NCBI GenBank assembly: GCA_937951485.1
Contig: CALEDJ010000005.1
Location: 124,001 to 188,000 of the forward strand
Direction: 5' to 3'
Origin: an uncultured bacterium
Lineage (GTDB): Bacteria > Hydrogenedentota > Hydrogenedentia > Hydrogenedentales > CAILVY01
DNA: 64,000 bases
Positions 41,218-50,469 of this stretch are shown in pieces. Each line of letters begins with the position of its first letter. Position 1 is the stretch's first letter. Made by a program: the position numbers and the translations under genes. Under the pieces are notes generated by a model. The model had not been told where the DNA came from. It did not search any database and worked only from the letters and a program-made list of their open reading frames with translations.

Positions 41218-41364
41218 ATGCGCATGACGAAAACCAGGGAAACGATAGCGGCGATCTTTGCCATTGTGTTGATCATTGTGTTCGCCGCGATTGCGACGGG
41301 GCTTTTCGGGTGGAATATCCCCGTGTTGCGGGATATCGCCAACGCCCTGGGCGTGGGCGGATGA
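41218..41364 (+). CDS. Small single-pass membrane protein
   Basis: ATG 41218 follows GGGGAGGAAG and encodes 48 residues: a basic N-terminus ('MRMTKTRET'), one hydrophobic helix ('IAAIFAIVLIIVFAAIATGLFG') and a short tail. No family is recognised. The strong ribosome-binding site and clean membrane segment support expression. The longer ORF-track start at 41167 lies upstream of that site. The gap that follows (41365-41535) contains GGAC-type short repeats only. Confidence 0.5.
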   Translation: MRMTKTRETIAAIFAIVLIIVFAAIATGLFGWNIPVLRDIANALGVGG

Positions 41365-41535
41365 AGCCAATGCGCCCGCGAATGGCAACACAGGACGAAC
41401 AGGACCTGTAGGACAGACAGGCCCTATTGCATTTGTTGAGAGAACTGCGAAGGCAACAGCCGAAGTCAGGGTCTTTTTTCCCGTCCTGTAGGTCATATTG
41501 GTTTTATACGTCGTATTCGATCTGAATTCGACAAC

Positions 41536-44193
41536 ATGTTGCCAAGGTGGAAATGGCGGCGCGTCCTGTGGGGGGAAAGGAGTGCATACCGGTTGGCGTG
41601 GAAGCGGCGATGCGGGCATCCGGTGGTCCGGGCGGCGATAGCGGCGGCATTGGGGTTATGCGGCGCGATGCCGGGGTTTGCCGATGATTCACGGGAGGAA
41701 TTGTCGGTCTGGGTGATCTGGCGGGACAGGGGTCTGGAAGCGGCCTTCCGCCGTTTCGAGGTGGAATACCCCCGATACAAGATCATCCAGGGTTTTCATA
41801 CGGGGGTGCTGGGGACCGGCCAGCAGAAACTGCTGACCGCGATTGCGGGACGCCGCCCGCCGGACCTGCTCATCTTTGACAGGTTTTCCGTGGGGGAATG
41901 GGCGGTGCGCGGCGCGCTGGAGCCGATGAATGCGCTGGTCGCCGAAAGCGTCCGGCAGGAGGCCTTGGCGGAGGCTGCGCTGGCGGCGGCGCGCGCGGGA
42001 CAACCCGAAGCGGCGGCGCAGCCGCTGCGGATTCTTCGCGATTCCTTCGCGATGTTCGAGGGCGGCCATATCATCGGGCGGATTGACGCGGCCTTGGCGG
42101 CCATCGCCGACGACGCTTCCGGGGCGCAACTGCTCCCCATCGCGGAGGAATTGCGCGACCTCTGCGATGGCATCCGTGAGGAGGAGTTCTACGAAGCCTG
42201 CTGGCAGGAGGCCAGTTATGGCGAGGGCGACGAACGCGAGGTTTACGCCATTCCGCTCAATTCCGACGACCGGGCGCTTTACTACAACGAGGACCTGCTG
42301 GAACGCGCGGGCTTTGTGGATGAACATGGCCGCGCGCGTCCGCCGCGCGATTGGGATGAACTCAAGGAGTACGCCATCGCGCTGACGGAGCGCAACGAGA
42401 CGGGCGAAATCACCCGCATCGGGTTTGCGCCGAATTACGGCAACAGTTGGCTCTATCTCTATGGCTGGCAGAATGGCGGGCGCTTCATGTCGGAGGACGG
42501 GCGCACCTGCACGCTGGATGATCCCCGGATCGTCGAGGCGCTGGAGTGGATGGTGGAGGTGTATGACGCGCTGGGCGGCATCGAAAAGGTCGAGGTTTTC
42601 CAGACCACCTTCCAGGGTGGCGAGTACGATCCGTTCATCATCGGCAAGGTCGCGATGAAGATTGACGGGGACTGGTTCCTGACCTCCATCGCCGACCTCG
42701 CGCCGAATCTGCGCTTCGGCGTCGCGCCCGCGCCGCCCCCGAAGGGTCGCCCGGCCATCACCTGGTCCGGCGGCTTCTCCTGGGCGATACCTCGGGGCGC
42801 GCGGCATGTTGAAGCCGCCTTTGAACTCACGCGTTTTCTCACGACGGAGCGCATGTGGCGGTACCAGGCGGAGGTCAATGCGCGTTTCTTCCTGAGCCGG
42901 GGCCGCGCCTATGTGCCGCGCATGGCGCCCATGCCCGCCATCAATGAATGGTACAACGAGACCATGATCGCCGGGAATCCCGACCTGCCGCCCCGCGTGC
43001 GGCAGTACTATCCGCTGTTCACCGAGTTGATGAATGTGTCGCTGTATCGTCCGGTTACGTCGGTGGGCACGTATCTGTGGGATGCGCACGCGCGCGCGGC
43101 GGAAAAGGCGTGGCGGCATGCAATGACGCCGGCGGAAGCGCTGGAGACGGGGCGACGCACGGTGCAGGCGCATCTGGACCGCGTCTATTCCGGGGTGGAA
43201 TACGCGCAGGTGCATTGGGGCCGCGTGGCTGCGGTGGTGGCGGCATTGCTTGCGGCGTCGGGCGCGTGCGTATTTTTCCTGGGCGGCGGCCCGGCGCTGT
43301 GGCGGCGCTTGCGCGAACCGGAAAGCCGCGCGGCGCTGTGTTTCGCCTCGCCTTGGCTCTTCGGATTCTCGCTGCTCACGGCAGGTCCGATCATCGCTTC
43401 GTTCATTTACAGTTTCTGCCGCTACGATGTGCTGAACCCCGCCGAATGGGCCGGACTGGAAAACTATCGCCGCCTGCTCTTTGATGATCCGCTGTTCTGG
43501 AAGTCGCTGGGCAACACCGCGTACATGATGATCGGCATCCCGCTGGGCATGAGCGTCGGGCTGGCCATCGCGTTGCTGCTGAACACGGACGTGCGGGGGA
43601 TGAAATTCTACCGCACGCTGTTCTATCTGCCGGCCATCGTGCCGATGGTCGCCAGTTCGATCCTCTGGATTTGGGTGCTCAACCCGACCAGCGGCCTCGT
43701 CAATTCATTTCTGCGGATGTTCGGCGTCTCGAATCCGCCGTTGTGGCTGCAAAGTCCGTCGTGGCTGCTGGGTTCCAAGGCGGCGATTATTCTGATGGGC
43801 TTGTGGGGCGCGGGCGCGGGGATGATCATCTGGCTGGCCGGACTCAAAGGCATTCCCGACCACCTGTATGAAGCGGCGGAAATTGACGGTGCGGGAACGC
43901 TTCGCCGCTTCTTCAACATCACCCTGCCGATGCTCTCGCCCTACATCTTCTTCAACCTGATCATGGGCGTGATCGGCACCATGCAAATCTTCACGCAGGC
44001 GTATGTGATGACGATGGGCGGTCCCGACGATTCCACCATGTTCTACGCCTATTACCTTTTCAACAATGCCTTCAATTACTTCAACATGGGGTATGCGTCG
44101 GCGATGGCGTGGATTCTGCTCGGCATCGTGTGCGCGCTGACGGTGCTGCAACTCTGGCTGTCCCGCAGGTGGGTCTATTACGGAGGCGAATGA
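41536..44193 (+). CDS. ABC importer: substrate-binding protein fused to MalF-type permease
   Basis: This 885-residue protein joins two parts that are normally separate. A signal or membrane segment (about 32-50) is followed by a family-1 solute-binding domain (about 55-500): 'LSVWVIWRDRGLEAAFRRFEVEYPRYKI', 'VYAIPLNSDDRALYYNEDLLERAGF' and 'WSGGFSWAIPRGARHVEAAFELTRFLTTERMW'. A membrane helix near 560 leads to a MalF-like permease (about 585-885) with 'SPWLFGFSLLTAGPIIASFIYSF' and the ATPase-docking EAA loop 'EAAEIDGAGTLRRFFNITLPM' (about 779). It likely imports sugars or oligosaccharides. The second permease is next, 1 bp away; no ATPase gene is present. Confidence 0.85.
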   Translation: MLPRWKWRRVLWGERSAYRLAWKRRCGHPVVRAAIAAALGLCGAMPGFADDSREELSVWVIWRDRGLEAAFRRFEVEYPRYKIIQGFHTGVLGTGQQKLLTAIAGRRPPDLLIFDRFSVGEWAVRGALEPMNALVAESVRQEALAEAALAAARAGQPEAAAQPLRILRDSFAMFEGGHIIGRIDAALAAIADDASGAQLLPIAEELRDLCDGIREEEFYEACWQEASYGEGDEREVYAIPLNSDDRALYYNEDLLERAGFVDEHGRARPPRDWDELKEYAIALTERNETGEITRIGFAPNYGNSWLYLYGWQNGGRFMSEDGRTCTLDDPRIVEALEWMVEVYDALGGIEKVEVFQTTFQGGEYDPFIIGKVAMKIDGDWFLTSIADLAPNLRFGVAPAPPPKGRPAITWSGGFSWAIPRGARHVEAAFELTRFLTTERMWRYQAEVNARFFLSRGRAYVPRMAPMPAINEWYNETMIAGNPDLPPRVRQYYPLFTELMNVSLYRPVTSVGTYLWDAHARAAEKAWRHAMTPAEALETGRRTVQAHLDRVYSGVEYAQVHWGRVAAVVAALLAASGACVFFLGGGPALWRRLREPESRAALCFASPWLFGFSLLTAGPIIASFIYSFCRYDVLNPAEWAGLENYRRLLFDDPLFWKSLGNTAYMMIGIPLGMSVGLAIALLLNTDVRGMKFYRTLFYLPAIVPMVASSILWIWVLNPTSGLVNSFLRMFGVSNPPLWLQSPSWLLGSKAAIILMGLWGAGAGMIIWLAGLKGIPDHLYEAAEIDGAGTLRRFFNITLPMLSPYIFFNLIMGVIGTMQIFTQAYVMTMGGPDDSTMFYAYYLFNNAFNYFNMGYASAMAWILLGIVCALTVLQLWLSRRWVYYGGE

Positions 44194-44194
44194 C

Positions 44195-46051
44195 ATGGCC
44201 CGCCTGCTGACAGCATGGGCGATCTTTCTGGAACTGACGGCGCTGGCGCTGATCGCGCTGGCGGTGGCGCTGGGTCGTTTCGACCAGGGAACGACATTCT
44301 TCCTCGTGCTGTTCGGCATCCTCGCGGCGTCGGCGATGGCGGTGGGGTTTGCGTTTCCGAAGAAGACGGGCGCGTCCGTCGCCGTGCACGGCATGCTGGT
44401 CTTCGGTTCGGTCATTTTCGTGTTCCCTTTCGTCTGGCTGGTGGGCACCAGTTTCAAGTATCCGGAGGAAATCGTCGTGTATCCGCCCAAGTGGATTCCC
44501 TCCGCGCCGCATGCGGTTGACGAGTCGCCCTATGTCAGCGCGGAACTTTACAAGCCCGTGGAGCGTCCGCCGGGGATGTCGAGGGATCGCTGGGAACGGC
44601 TCTGGCCTGCCATCGAGGCGGCATTGTGGACGCAGGCGGTCGCAATACTCGGACCGGAACGCACTTCGGGCCTGGATGCGGCTGAGATACGGTCGGCTGT
44701 CACGCAGGGGCTGTGGCAGACGGTCGCGGCGGGCATGCCCGCCGATGTTTGGGAACAGCCTGACGAGGCATTGACGGCGGCTTTCGCCGGACGGGTGGAC
44801 GAGGGGCGCGTGGACGATGTGTGGACCACGGTGTTCCGCTGTGTGGCGTTGCGCGATCCGTTCATCACCGCTGTGGACCGCCGGGAACATTTCCTGGGGG
44901 ACGGAAGCCGGACCCTGCTCGAAGATCATGCCGTCCCGGTCGGCGATGTGCGCCTTAAACGCCGCCCGGTTTCCCTGACAGCGGCGGAATCGCCGCCACC
45001 CCTGATTATGGAATATGGATTCGCGCGGGCGCGGCGCGCCGGCATCACGGCGGACCTGCCGCTGCCCGTGCCGGAACCGGAACTGCTCAGCATCACCCTG
45101 CCCATCCGGCAGGACAGGTCCTGGCACCGGCTCGGTTTCACACTGGAATTCGGCGGTCGCCGGTATGTCTCCCGCAATGCGCTGTTCCTGGGCCACTACC
45201 GCTGGCAGGAATTGACGTTCAAGTTGTCCGACCGCGACAGCCGCGACGAGCGCGACCTCGGCATCTGGCCGTTGACCCCCGCACCGCGTCATGACGGCGC
45301 GCTGGATGCGCCCGGACGCATGCGCATGATCCTCCATGTTGACCGCGCCTCGCTGCCCGCCGCGACGCTGTTCAAATACACCCAGAGTTACCGGAACGCA
45401 TGGAACGTGGGGCAGTATTGGCGTTATTACATCTTCAACAGCGCGTATCTTGTGACATTGACGGTGTTCGGGCAGATTCTGAGTTGCTCGATGGTGGCGT
45501 TTGCGTTTGCGCGGCTGCGCTGGCCCGGACGCGATGCGTTCTTCTTCCTGCTGCTGGCCACGCTGATGCTGCCCGGACAGGTGACGATGATCCCCGTCTT
45601 CCTCATCTTCCGCACGCTCGGCTGGTACAACACCCTGAGACCGCTCTGGGTCCCGGCCTTCTTCGGCGGCGCGTTTTTCATCTTCCTGCTGCGACAGTTC
45701 ATGAAGGGCATTCCGCGCGAACTGGAAGAAGCGGCGCGCATTGACGGCTGCGGCTACGCCGCGATCTACTGGCGCATCATCCTGCCGATCATGAAGCCCG
45801 CGCTCGCCGCCGTCGGCATTTTCACCTTCATGGGCACCTGGAACGAGTTTATGGGGCCGCTCATTTACCTCAGCGATCAGCGGCTCTTTCCGCTGGCCCT
45901 CGGCCTCTTCGATTTCCGCGCCCAACACGGCGGCGATTTCGGCATTCTGATGGCCGCGTCCACCATCATGGTGCTGCCTGTCGTGGTGCTTTTCTTCTTT
46001 GCGCAGAAATACTTCATCCAGGGTGTCACGTTGACGGGATTGAAAAACTGA
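44195..46051 (+). CDS. ABC importer: MalG-type permease with large extracytoplasmic insertion
   Basis: This 618-residue permease is more than twice the usual length of about 280. It has two or three N-terminal helices ('WAIFLELTALALIALAVALG' and 'VFGSVIFVFPFVWLVGTSF'). About 300 residues (about 105-410) then sit where MalG has only a short periplasmic loop. The core follows: 'FNSAYLVTLTVFGQILSCSMVAFAFARL', EAA loop 'EEAARIDGCGYAAIYWRIILPI' (about 511) and 'FTFMGTWNEFMGPLIYL'. The insertion contains beta-rich segments and may be an extra ligand-binding domain that works with the fused binding protein upstream. The first stop codon and this start are 1 bp apart. Confidence 0.85.
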   Translation: MARLLTAWAIFLELTALALIALAVALGRFDQGTTFFLVLFGILAASAMAVGFAFPKKTGASVAVHGMLVFGSVIFVFPFVWLVGTSFKYPEEIVVYPPKWIPSAPHAVDESPYVSAELYKPVERPPGMSRDRWERLWPAIEAALWTQAVAILGPERTSGLDAAEIRSAVTQGLWQTVAAGMPADVWEQPDEALTAAFAGRVDEGRVDDVWTTVFRCVALRDPFITAVDRREHFLGDGSRTLLEDHAVPVGDVRLKRRPVSLTAAESPPPLIMEYGFARARRAGITADLPLPVPEPELLSITLPIRQDRSWHRLGFTLEFGGRRYVSRNALFLGHYRWQELTFKLSDRDSRDERDLGIWPLTPAPRHDGALDAPGRMRMILHVDRASLPAATLFKYTQSYRNAWNVGQYWRYYIFNSAYLVTLTVFGQILSCSMVAFAFARLRWPGRDAFFFLLLATLMLPGQVTMIPVFLIFRTLGWYNTLRPLWVPAFFGGAFFIFLLRQFMKGIPRELEEAARIDGCGYAAIYWRIILPIMKPALAAVGIFTFMGTWNEFMGPLIYLSDQRLFPLALGLFDFRAQHGGDFGILMAASTIMVLPVVVLFFFAQKYFIQGVTLTGLKN

Positions 46052-46153
46052 CGGGGAAAAACACAGCGGCGAAAGACCGGACGAACACCACGAAAACGAC
46101 GTTTCGGTGTTTGGCTTCCCTTACATAATTGCTTCAGTCGGGCAACATACGAT

Positions 46154-47491
46154 TCACATTCTTTGCATGGTATATAGATGGACGGTGACGTCGGTGTTTA
46201 CACGCCGGATATCGTGAAGATCGTTCAACGCTTTCCTGCCGCTGCATGCCCCGCGCAGGGGGGACAGGTACAATTGCCCGCAGTAGCGGGTGTCGCGGAT
46301 GGCGTGGATGATGTCGCCGGAGTGCAGTTCTTCGGCAATGATGAAATTGCCGGATATCTTCACCTTGCGCCGTTTCCTGTTGATTTCTCCGGCTTTCTTC
46401 ATTCCCGCGGTCACTTCGGCAGCGGTTTGTCGTTTTCCCAGGCGCGCCAGGGCGGCATCTGTGGCTGCTTCCCAGCCGATATTGACATACACGTTCTCGA
46501 AGGGCAGCGCGTCGAGCATGTCAAAGGTGCTGTCCGGCGCTTCGCAGAGGGTTTTGTTGGTTGAGAAGAAGAACAGACTTGAACCGAGATGAAAGGACGC
46601 GCCGCAACGGAATGCATCGAAGGATCGGCGCGCGGCGTATTCCAGCAATGGAGAGGCAAGCGCGTCGCATTCTCCAAATACAACGGCGTTGTAATTACAG
46701 AGGTCGCTTCCATAGATTTCCGGCAAGGCGTCAATCTGCCTGTCAATGTCGCTCTTGCTTCTCAAGGCAAAAGGCGCTTCGCCCCGCGCCACGCAGAATC
46801 CGCAATCATTGACGCACCCATCCATGACCTTGACCAGGATCACCCGGTAGTCAACATGGATGGTGTCCGGCGGGAGCACGCGCATGTGGCCGTGGATGCT
46901 GTGCAACTTGTCCGCCACCTGCTGCAGGTGTTCCCGATCATGCTTCGCCGCTTTGGCCAGGAAATCCCAGAGCCGGTTTGCATCCATTGCGGACGCGGTT
47001 TCCGTTCCGGATTCGGAGTGCACCGCGGGTCTGTCCCGCAGCCAGTCCCGAATGTCGCCTATCAGCGCGTCAAAGGCAACGAAAGCCTTCGCGACATAGT
47101 CTCTATCAAGGCCCTTATGACCGGCAAGCATCGGCAGGTCTGTCCTGCCGTTCACGGCCCACGCCGCATCCCCGATAATCGAAGCGGGATGGGGAATGCC
47201 GCCGTGCGTCCAGACCTTGTCATAATAAATCCAGTCATTGGCCATGGTCCGTTGCAGCCAGTCCCAACTGTGCGGAGAAGGGAAACCGTCTATTCGGTGG
47301 ATTCTGCCTTCCAGGTCGAAATTGAAATTGTAGGCATCAGAGAGAATCCGGACGAATCTTCCGAGAAAATCATGCATCCCGGCCTTGTTAAAGGTTCTGT
47401 TTCCATCCCTGTCCAATTGGACTTTCACATTCCCGATGCGCAAGGCAAGTACTCCAGTTCGTGCATTCGGTGACGGATTTCTGCCGCCCAA
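46154..47491 (-). CDS. Radical SAM protein
   Basis: This is a protein of about 445 residues with the iron-sulfur motif 'GCVNDCGFCVARG' (Cys226, Cys230, Cys233), the CX3CX2C of radical SAM enzymes. The unusually long N-terminal part (about 210 residues) contains 'GRIHRIDGFPSPHSWDWLQRTMANDWIYYDKVWTHGGIPHP' and 'RDYVAKAFVAFDALI' and has no recognised family. After the cluster come 'YNAVVFGECDALASPLLEY' and 'FENVYVNIGWEAATDAALARLGKRQTAAEV', typical of the TIM barrel. The substrate is unknown. The annotated start is TTG 47491 with weak ribosome-binding signal, so the true start is uncertain. Confidence 0.75.
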   Translation of the reverse strand: MGGRNPSPNARTGVLALRIGNVKVQLDRDGNRTFNKAGMHDFLGRFVRILSDAYNFNFDLEGRIHRIDGFPSPHSWDWLQRTMANDWIYYDKVWTHGGIPHPASIIGDAAWAVNGRTDLPMLAGHKGLDRDYVAKAFVAFDALIGDIRDWLRDRPAVHSESGTETASAMDANRLWDFLAKAAKHDREHLQQVADKLHSIHGHMRVLPPDTIHVDYRVILVKVMDGCVNDCGFCVARGEAPFALRSKSDIDRQIDALPEIYGSDLCNYNAVVFGECDALASPLLEYAARRSFDAFRCGASFHLGSSLFFFSTNKTLCEAPDSTFDMLDALPFENVYVNIGWEAATDAALARLGKRQTAAEVTAGMKKAGEINRKRRKVKISGNFIIAEELHSGDIIHAIRDTRYCGQLYLSPLRGACSGRKALNDLHDIRRVNTDVTVHLYTMQRM

Positions 47492-47775
47492 AAGGTATCA
47501 GATCATCGTCCTTGAGAGCGAAGCGACACAATGTGCCGCTGAGTCAAGCGGTCCGCTGCAGGCGAACAAGCGAGAGGGGACCGTCTCTGTGTTCCGCATT
47601 AACGCTTTTTCATTTCGGGAGAGCATAAGCGACCGCGAAATCTGCATGGACGATGCAAAGCGTCATGACAAACCGTATCCCGAATCCGGCAATGCCGACA
47701 AGGGTGCTGTGCTGCGATTGCGGCATGCCCGGGGGCATGCTACAATCCGCGGCGTCGGGCGTGGGAGAACGGACC

Positions 47776-48732
47776 GTGCCGGAAAAAGGACTTTTTCTTC
47801 AGAACATCATCGCGATCATCTGGGATTTTGATCGCACGCTGTCGCCCCGGTACATGCAGGCGCCGCTGTTCCGCGCCTACGGCGTTGACGAGGACTCCTT
47901 CTGGCGCGAGGTGCGCGCGCTGCCCGCGTATTATGCGCGGGCGGGCATCCGCATGCAGGCCGACACCTGCTACCTTGGCCACCTGCTGACCTATGTGCGG
48001 GCGGGCCGCATGCCGGGCCTCTCCAACGCGCGCCTGCGCGAACTGGGCGCCCAAATCCCCTTTTTCCCCGGAGTGCCGGACATATTCGACCGCCTCGGCC
48101 GGGTGCTGGATGCGCCGCCCTTTCGCGAAGGCGACCTCCGCCTCGAGCATTACGTCGTCAGCACCGGTCTTGCCGAGATGATCCGTGGGTCCGCCATCGC
48201 CCCGAAACTCGCGGGCATATGGGCTTCGGAATTCATCGAATGTCCCGCCGCCCCCGGATTTGATGCCGACGCCGCGCCGCAATCCGGAGAAATCAGCCAG
48301 ATCGCCGGTCTGCTCGACAACACCACGAAAACCCGCGCCATCTTCGAGATCAACAAGGGCGTCAACAAGGTCCCCGAAATCTCCGTCAACGACATGATCC
48401 CGGAGGAAGAACGCCGCGTGCCATTCAAGCATATGGTTTACATCGCCGACGGCCCCAGCGACATTCCAAGTTTTTCCGTCGTCCGCAAGCACGGCGGCCT
48501 CACCTATGCCGTCTATGACCCCGCCGCACAGGACCAGTTCGCCCAGGCCGTGCGCATGCAGGAAACCGGCCGCATTGATGCCTTCGGCCCGGCGGACTAC
48601 CGCGAAGGCACCCAGACCGACCTCTGGCTCTGCCTCCAGGTGCGCCGCATCGCAGAGCGCATCATGGAACGGCGCAAACAGGCCCTCGGCAGCCGTGTCG
48701 CCCCCGGCCCCGTCCACAGCGACAGCGCATGA
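47776..48732 (+). CDS. HAD-superfamily phosphatase-like protein
   Basis: From GTG 47776 (after GGGAGAAC) this is a 318-residue protein. Motif I is 'IIWDFDRTLSPRYMQAPLF' (nucleophile and acid Asp). A helical cap contains 'ARAGIRMQADTCYLGHLLTYVRAGRMPGLSNARLRELG', and motif II is near 'EHYVVSTGLAEMIRGS'. The C-terminal 'VYIADGPSDIPSFSVVRKHGG' carries the motif IV acidic pair. It resembles the HAD proteins annotated as haloacid dehalogenase-like hydrolases, with phosphatase activity likely; the substrate is unknown. The ORF-track start at 47653 has no ribosome-binding signal. Confidence 0.75.
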   Translation: MPEKGLFLQNIIAIIWDFDRTLSPRYMQAPLFRAYGVDEDSFWREVRALPAYYARAGIRMQADTCYLGHLLTYVRAGRMPGLSNARLRELGAQIPFFPGVPDIFDRLGRVLDAPPFREGDLRLEHYVVSTGLAEMIRGSAIAPKLAGIWASEFIECPAAPGFDADAAPQSGEISQIAGLLDNTTKTRAIFEINKGVNKVPEISVNDMIPEEERRVPFKHMVYIADGPSDIPSFSVVRKHGGLTYAVYDPAAQDQFAQAVRMQETGRIDAFGPADYREGTQTDLWLCLQVRRIAERIMERRKQALGSRVAPGPVHSDSA

Positions 48733-48808
48733 TTCGCCCCGGCAAAACCTCAGAAAGGAGTAGCATTTTAACCGAGTGGCGTGCAGCGGGGAGTGTCGTG
48801 TTTTTTCT

Positions 48809-48843
48809 ACATCCCCCGGCGCTTCGCGCCACCCCCTTCAAAA
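48809..48843 (+). repeat. REP-like element, copy D
   Basis: The same ACATCCCCCGGCGCTTCGCG element as at 22601, truncated before the second hairpin arm closes. Confidence 0.75.
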
Positions 48844-48972
48844 TGTGGCCGCGGATTTTCAAGATATGTTGAAGGGGCTGTGTGAAACACCCTTGGAGTC
48901 TTGCCGTCGTTTTTCGGCACGGTCGGGAAACCGGCCGCAATAGACAATCCGCGACCGATGACAGGAGCCGCC

Positions 48973-50469
48973 ATGCTGCGAAAGAATGTGTTGTTGATCA
49001 TCGCCGATGAATTCCGCGCGGACTGCCTGGGCGCCGCGGGAAACCCCGTGATTCAAACGCCGCACCTCGATGCATTCGCCCGCGAATCGGTCCGGTTTGA
49101 CCAATGCTATGTGCAGACCTCGCCCTGTGGTCCCAGCCGCATGTGCATTTACACGGGGCGCTACCTGTGCGCCCACAACTCCAGCGATAACATGACCCCG
49201 TTGATGGCGGCGGAGGATAATCTCGCGATGCACCTGCGCCGCCACGGGCTGGACCCCGCGATCATGGGATACAATGACTACGCCATTGACCCACGCATCC
49301 TGCCGGAGGGTCACCCGCACAAGACATCGTTGTGCTACGACTATTTCCTGCCGGGCTTCGAGGTGGCGCTCGACCACGAATACGATTCCCCGGAGTGGTA
49401 CGCCGCGCTGAAGCGCAAGGGCTATCCCCCGGAGATGTGCCGACGCGAGGTGATGTACGCGCCCAATGTGCCGCCGGAAGGTCCCGGCGATCACAACCCC
49501 TTTGTCTATCCCGCGCATTACCGGGCGGAGGACAGCGAATCGCAGTTCATGACCGACGTCGCGGTGGATTACTGCGCACGGCACAGGGGTGAGGGATGGT
49601 TTCTGAGCGTGAACTACATCAAACCGCATGGGCCGTATATCTGCCCGGCTCCCTACCACGCCATGTACGACCCGGCGGCCATGCCGCCGCCCGTGCGGCG
49701 CCCGGAAGAACTCACCCGGCCCCATCCGTATTTTGCGAGGCTCCTGCTGAACGCGCCGGGCGAACTCATGCAGGAACGCGACTGGCGCGAACTCCGCGCC
49801 TGCTATTACGGCATGATCTCCGAACTGGACGCCTGTCTCGGCAGGCTCTTCAGAGCGATCAAGGAAAGTGGTCAATGGGACAACACGCTTATTATCTTTA
49901 CCTCGGACCACGGCAGTTACATGGGCGACCACTACCTCGTCGGCAAAGCGCATTTCTACGATACCGCGTTGCGCGTGCCATATATACTGCGCGACCCGGA
50001 CCCGGCGGCCGACGCCACGCGCGGCAGCGTAATCAGCGACTTCTGCGAATGCATTGACACCGCCCCCACTGTCTGTGAATTCTTCGGTCTGCCGCCGCAT
50101 GATCGGTTCCAGGGGCGCAGCCTTCTCGGCGCGGCGCGCGGCTTGGGGGATACGCCGCCCAGACCCCGTATCCACCATGAATATTACTACTATTCGTCAT
50201 TGAAGCCGGAAGAACGATCGGTCGCTGACCCCGACGCCTGCCGCCTGTGGACCGTGCGCGACCGGCGTTTCAAATACGTCCAGTTCGGCGAAGAAGCCCT
50301 TCCGCCGCTGCTTTTCGATCTTCAGGCCGACCCCGGTGAGTTCGAGAACCTCGCTGCGCGCCCGGAATACGCGCTGAAAGTCGCGGAGTACTGTCAGCAT
50401 CTTCTTCGTTGGCGCATGCGCGTTGAAGATACCCGCATGGAACGATGGGCCAACCGATACCGCGCGTAA
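48973..50469 (+). CDS. Sulfatase family protein
   Basis: From ATG 48973 (after AGGAG) this is a 498-residue alkaline-phosphatase-fold protein. The S1 sulfatase signature is 'TSPCGPSRMCIYTGRY' (Cys about 54), whose Cys becomes formylglycine in active enzymes. Metal-binding segments are 'LLIIADEFRADCLGA' and 'IIFTSDHGSYMGDHYLVGK'. No signal peptide is evident, so it may act in the cytoplasm or be exported by another route. The substrate is probably a sulfated sugar or polysaccharide. The formylglycine-generating enzyme gene is not in this window. Confidence 0.9.
   Translation: MLRKNVLLIIADEFRADCLGAAGNPVIQTPHLDAFARESVRFDQCYVQTSPCGPSRMCIYTGRYLCAHNSSDNMTPLMAAEDNLAMHLRRHGLDPAIMGYNDYAIDPRILPEGHPHKTSLCYDYFLPGFEVALDHEYDSPEWYAALKRKGYPPEMCRREVMYAPNVPPEGPGDHNPFVYPAHYRAEDSESQFMTDVAVDYCARHRGEGWFLSVNYIKPHGPYICPAPYHAMYDPAAMPPPVRRPEELTRPHPYFARLLLNAPGELMQERDWRELRACYYGMISELDACLGRLFRAIKESGQWDNTLIIFTSDHGSYMGDHYLVGKAHFYDTALRVPYILRDPDPAADATRGSVISDFCECIDTAPTVCEFFGLPPHDRFQGRSLLGAARGLGDTPPRPRIHHEYYYYSSLKPEERSVADPDACRLWTVRDRRFKYVQFGEEALPPLLFDLQADPGEFENLAARPEYALKVAEYCQHLLRWRMRVEDTRMERWANRYRA

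Noticed and set aside
41689-43215. 508-codon minus-strand ORF
   Set aside because: Antisense shadow of the ABC binding-protein/permease gene.
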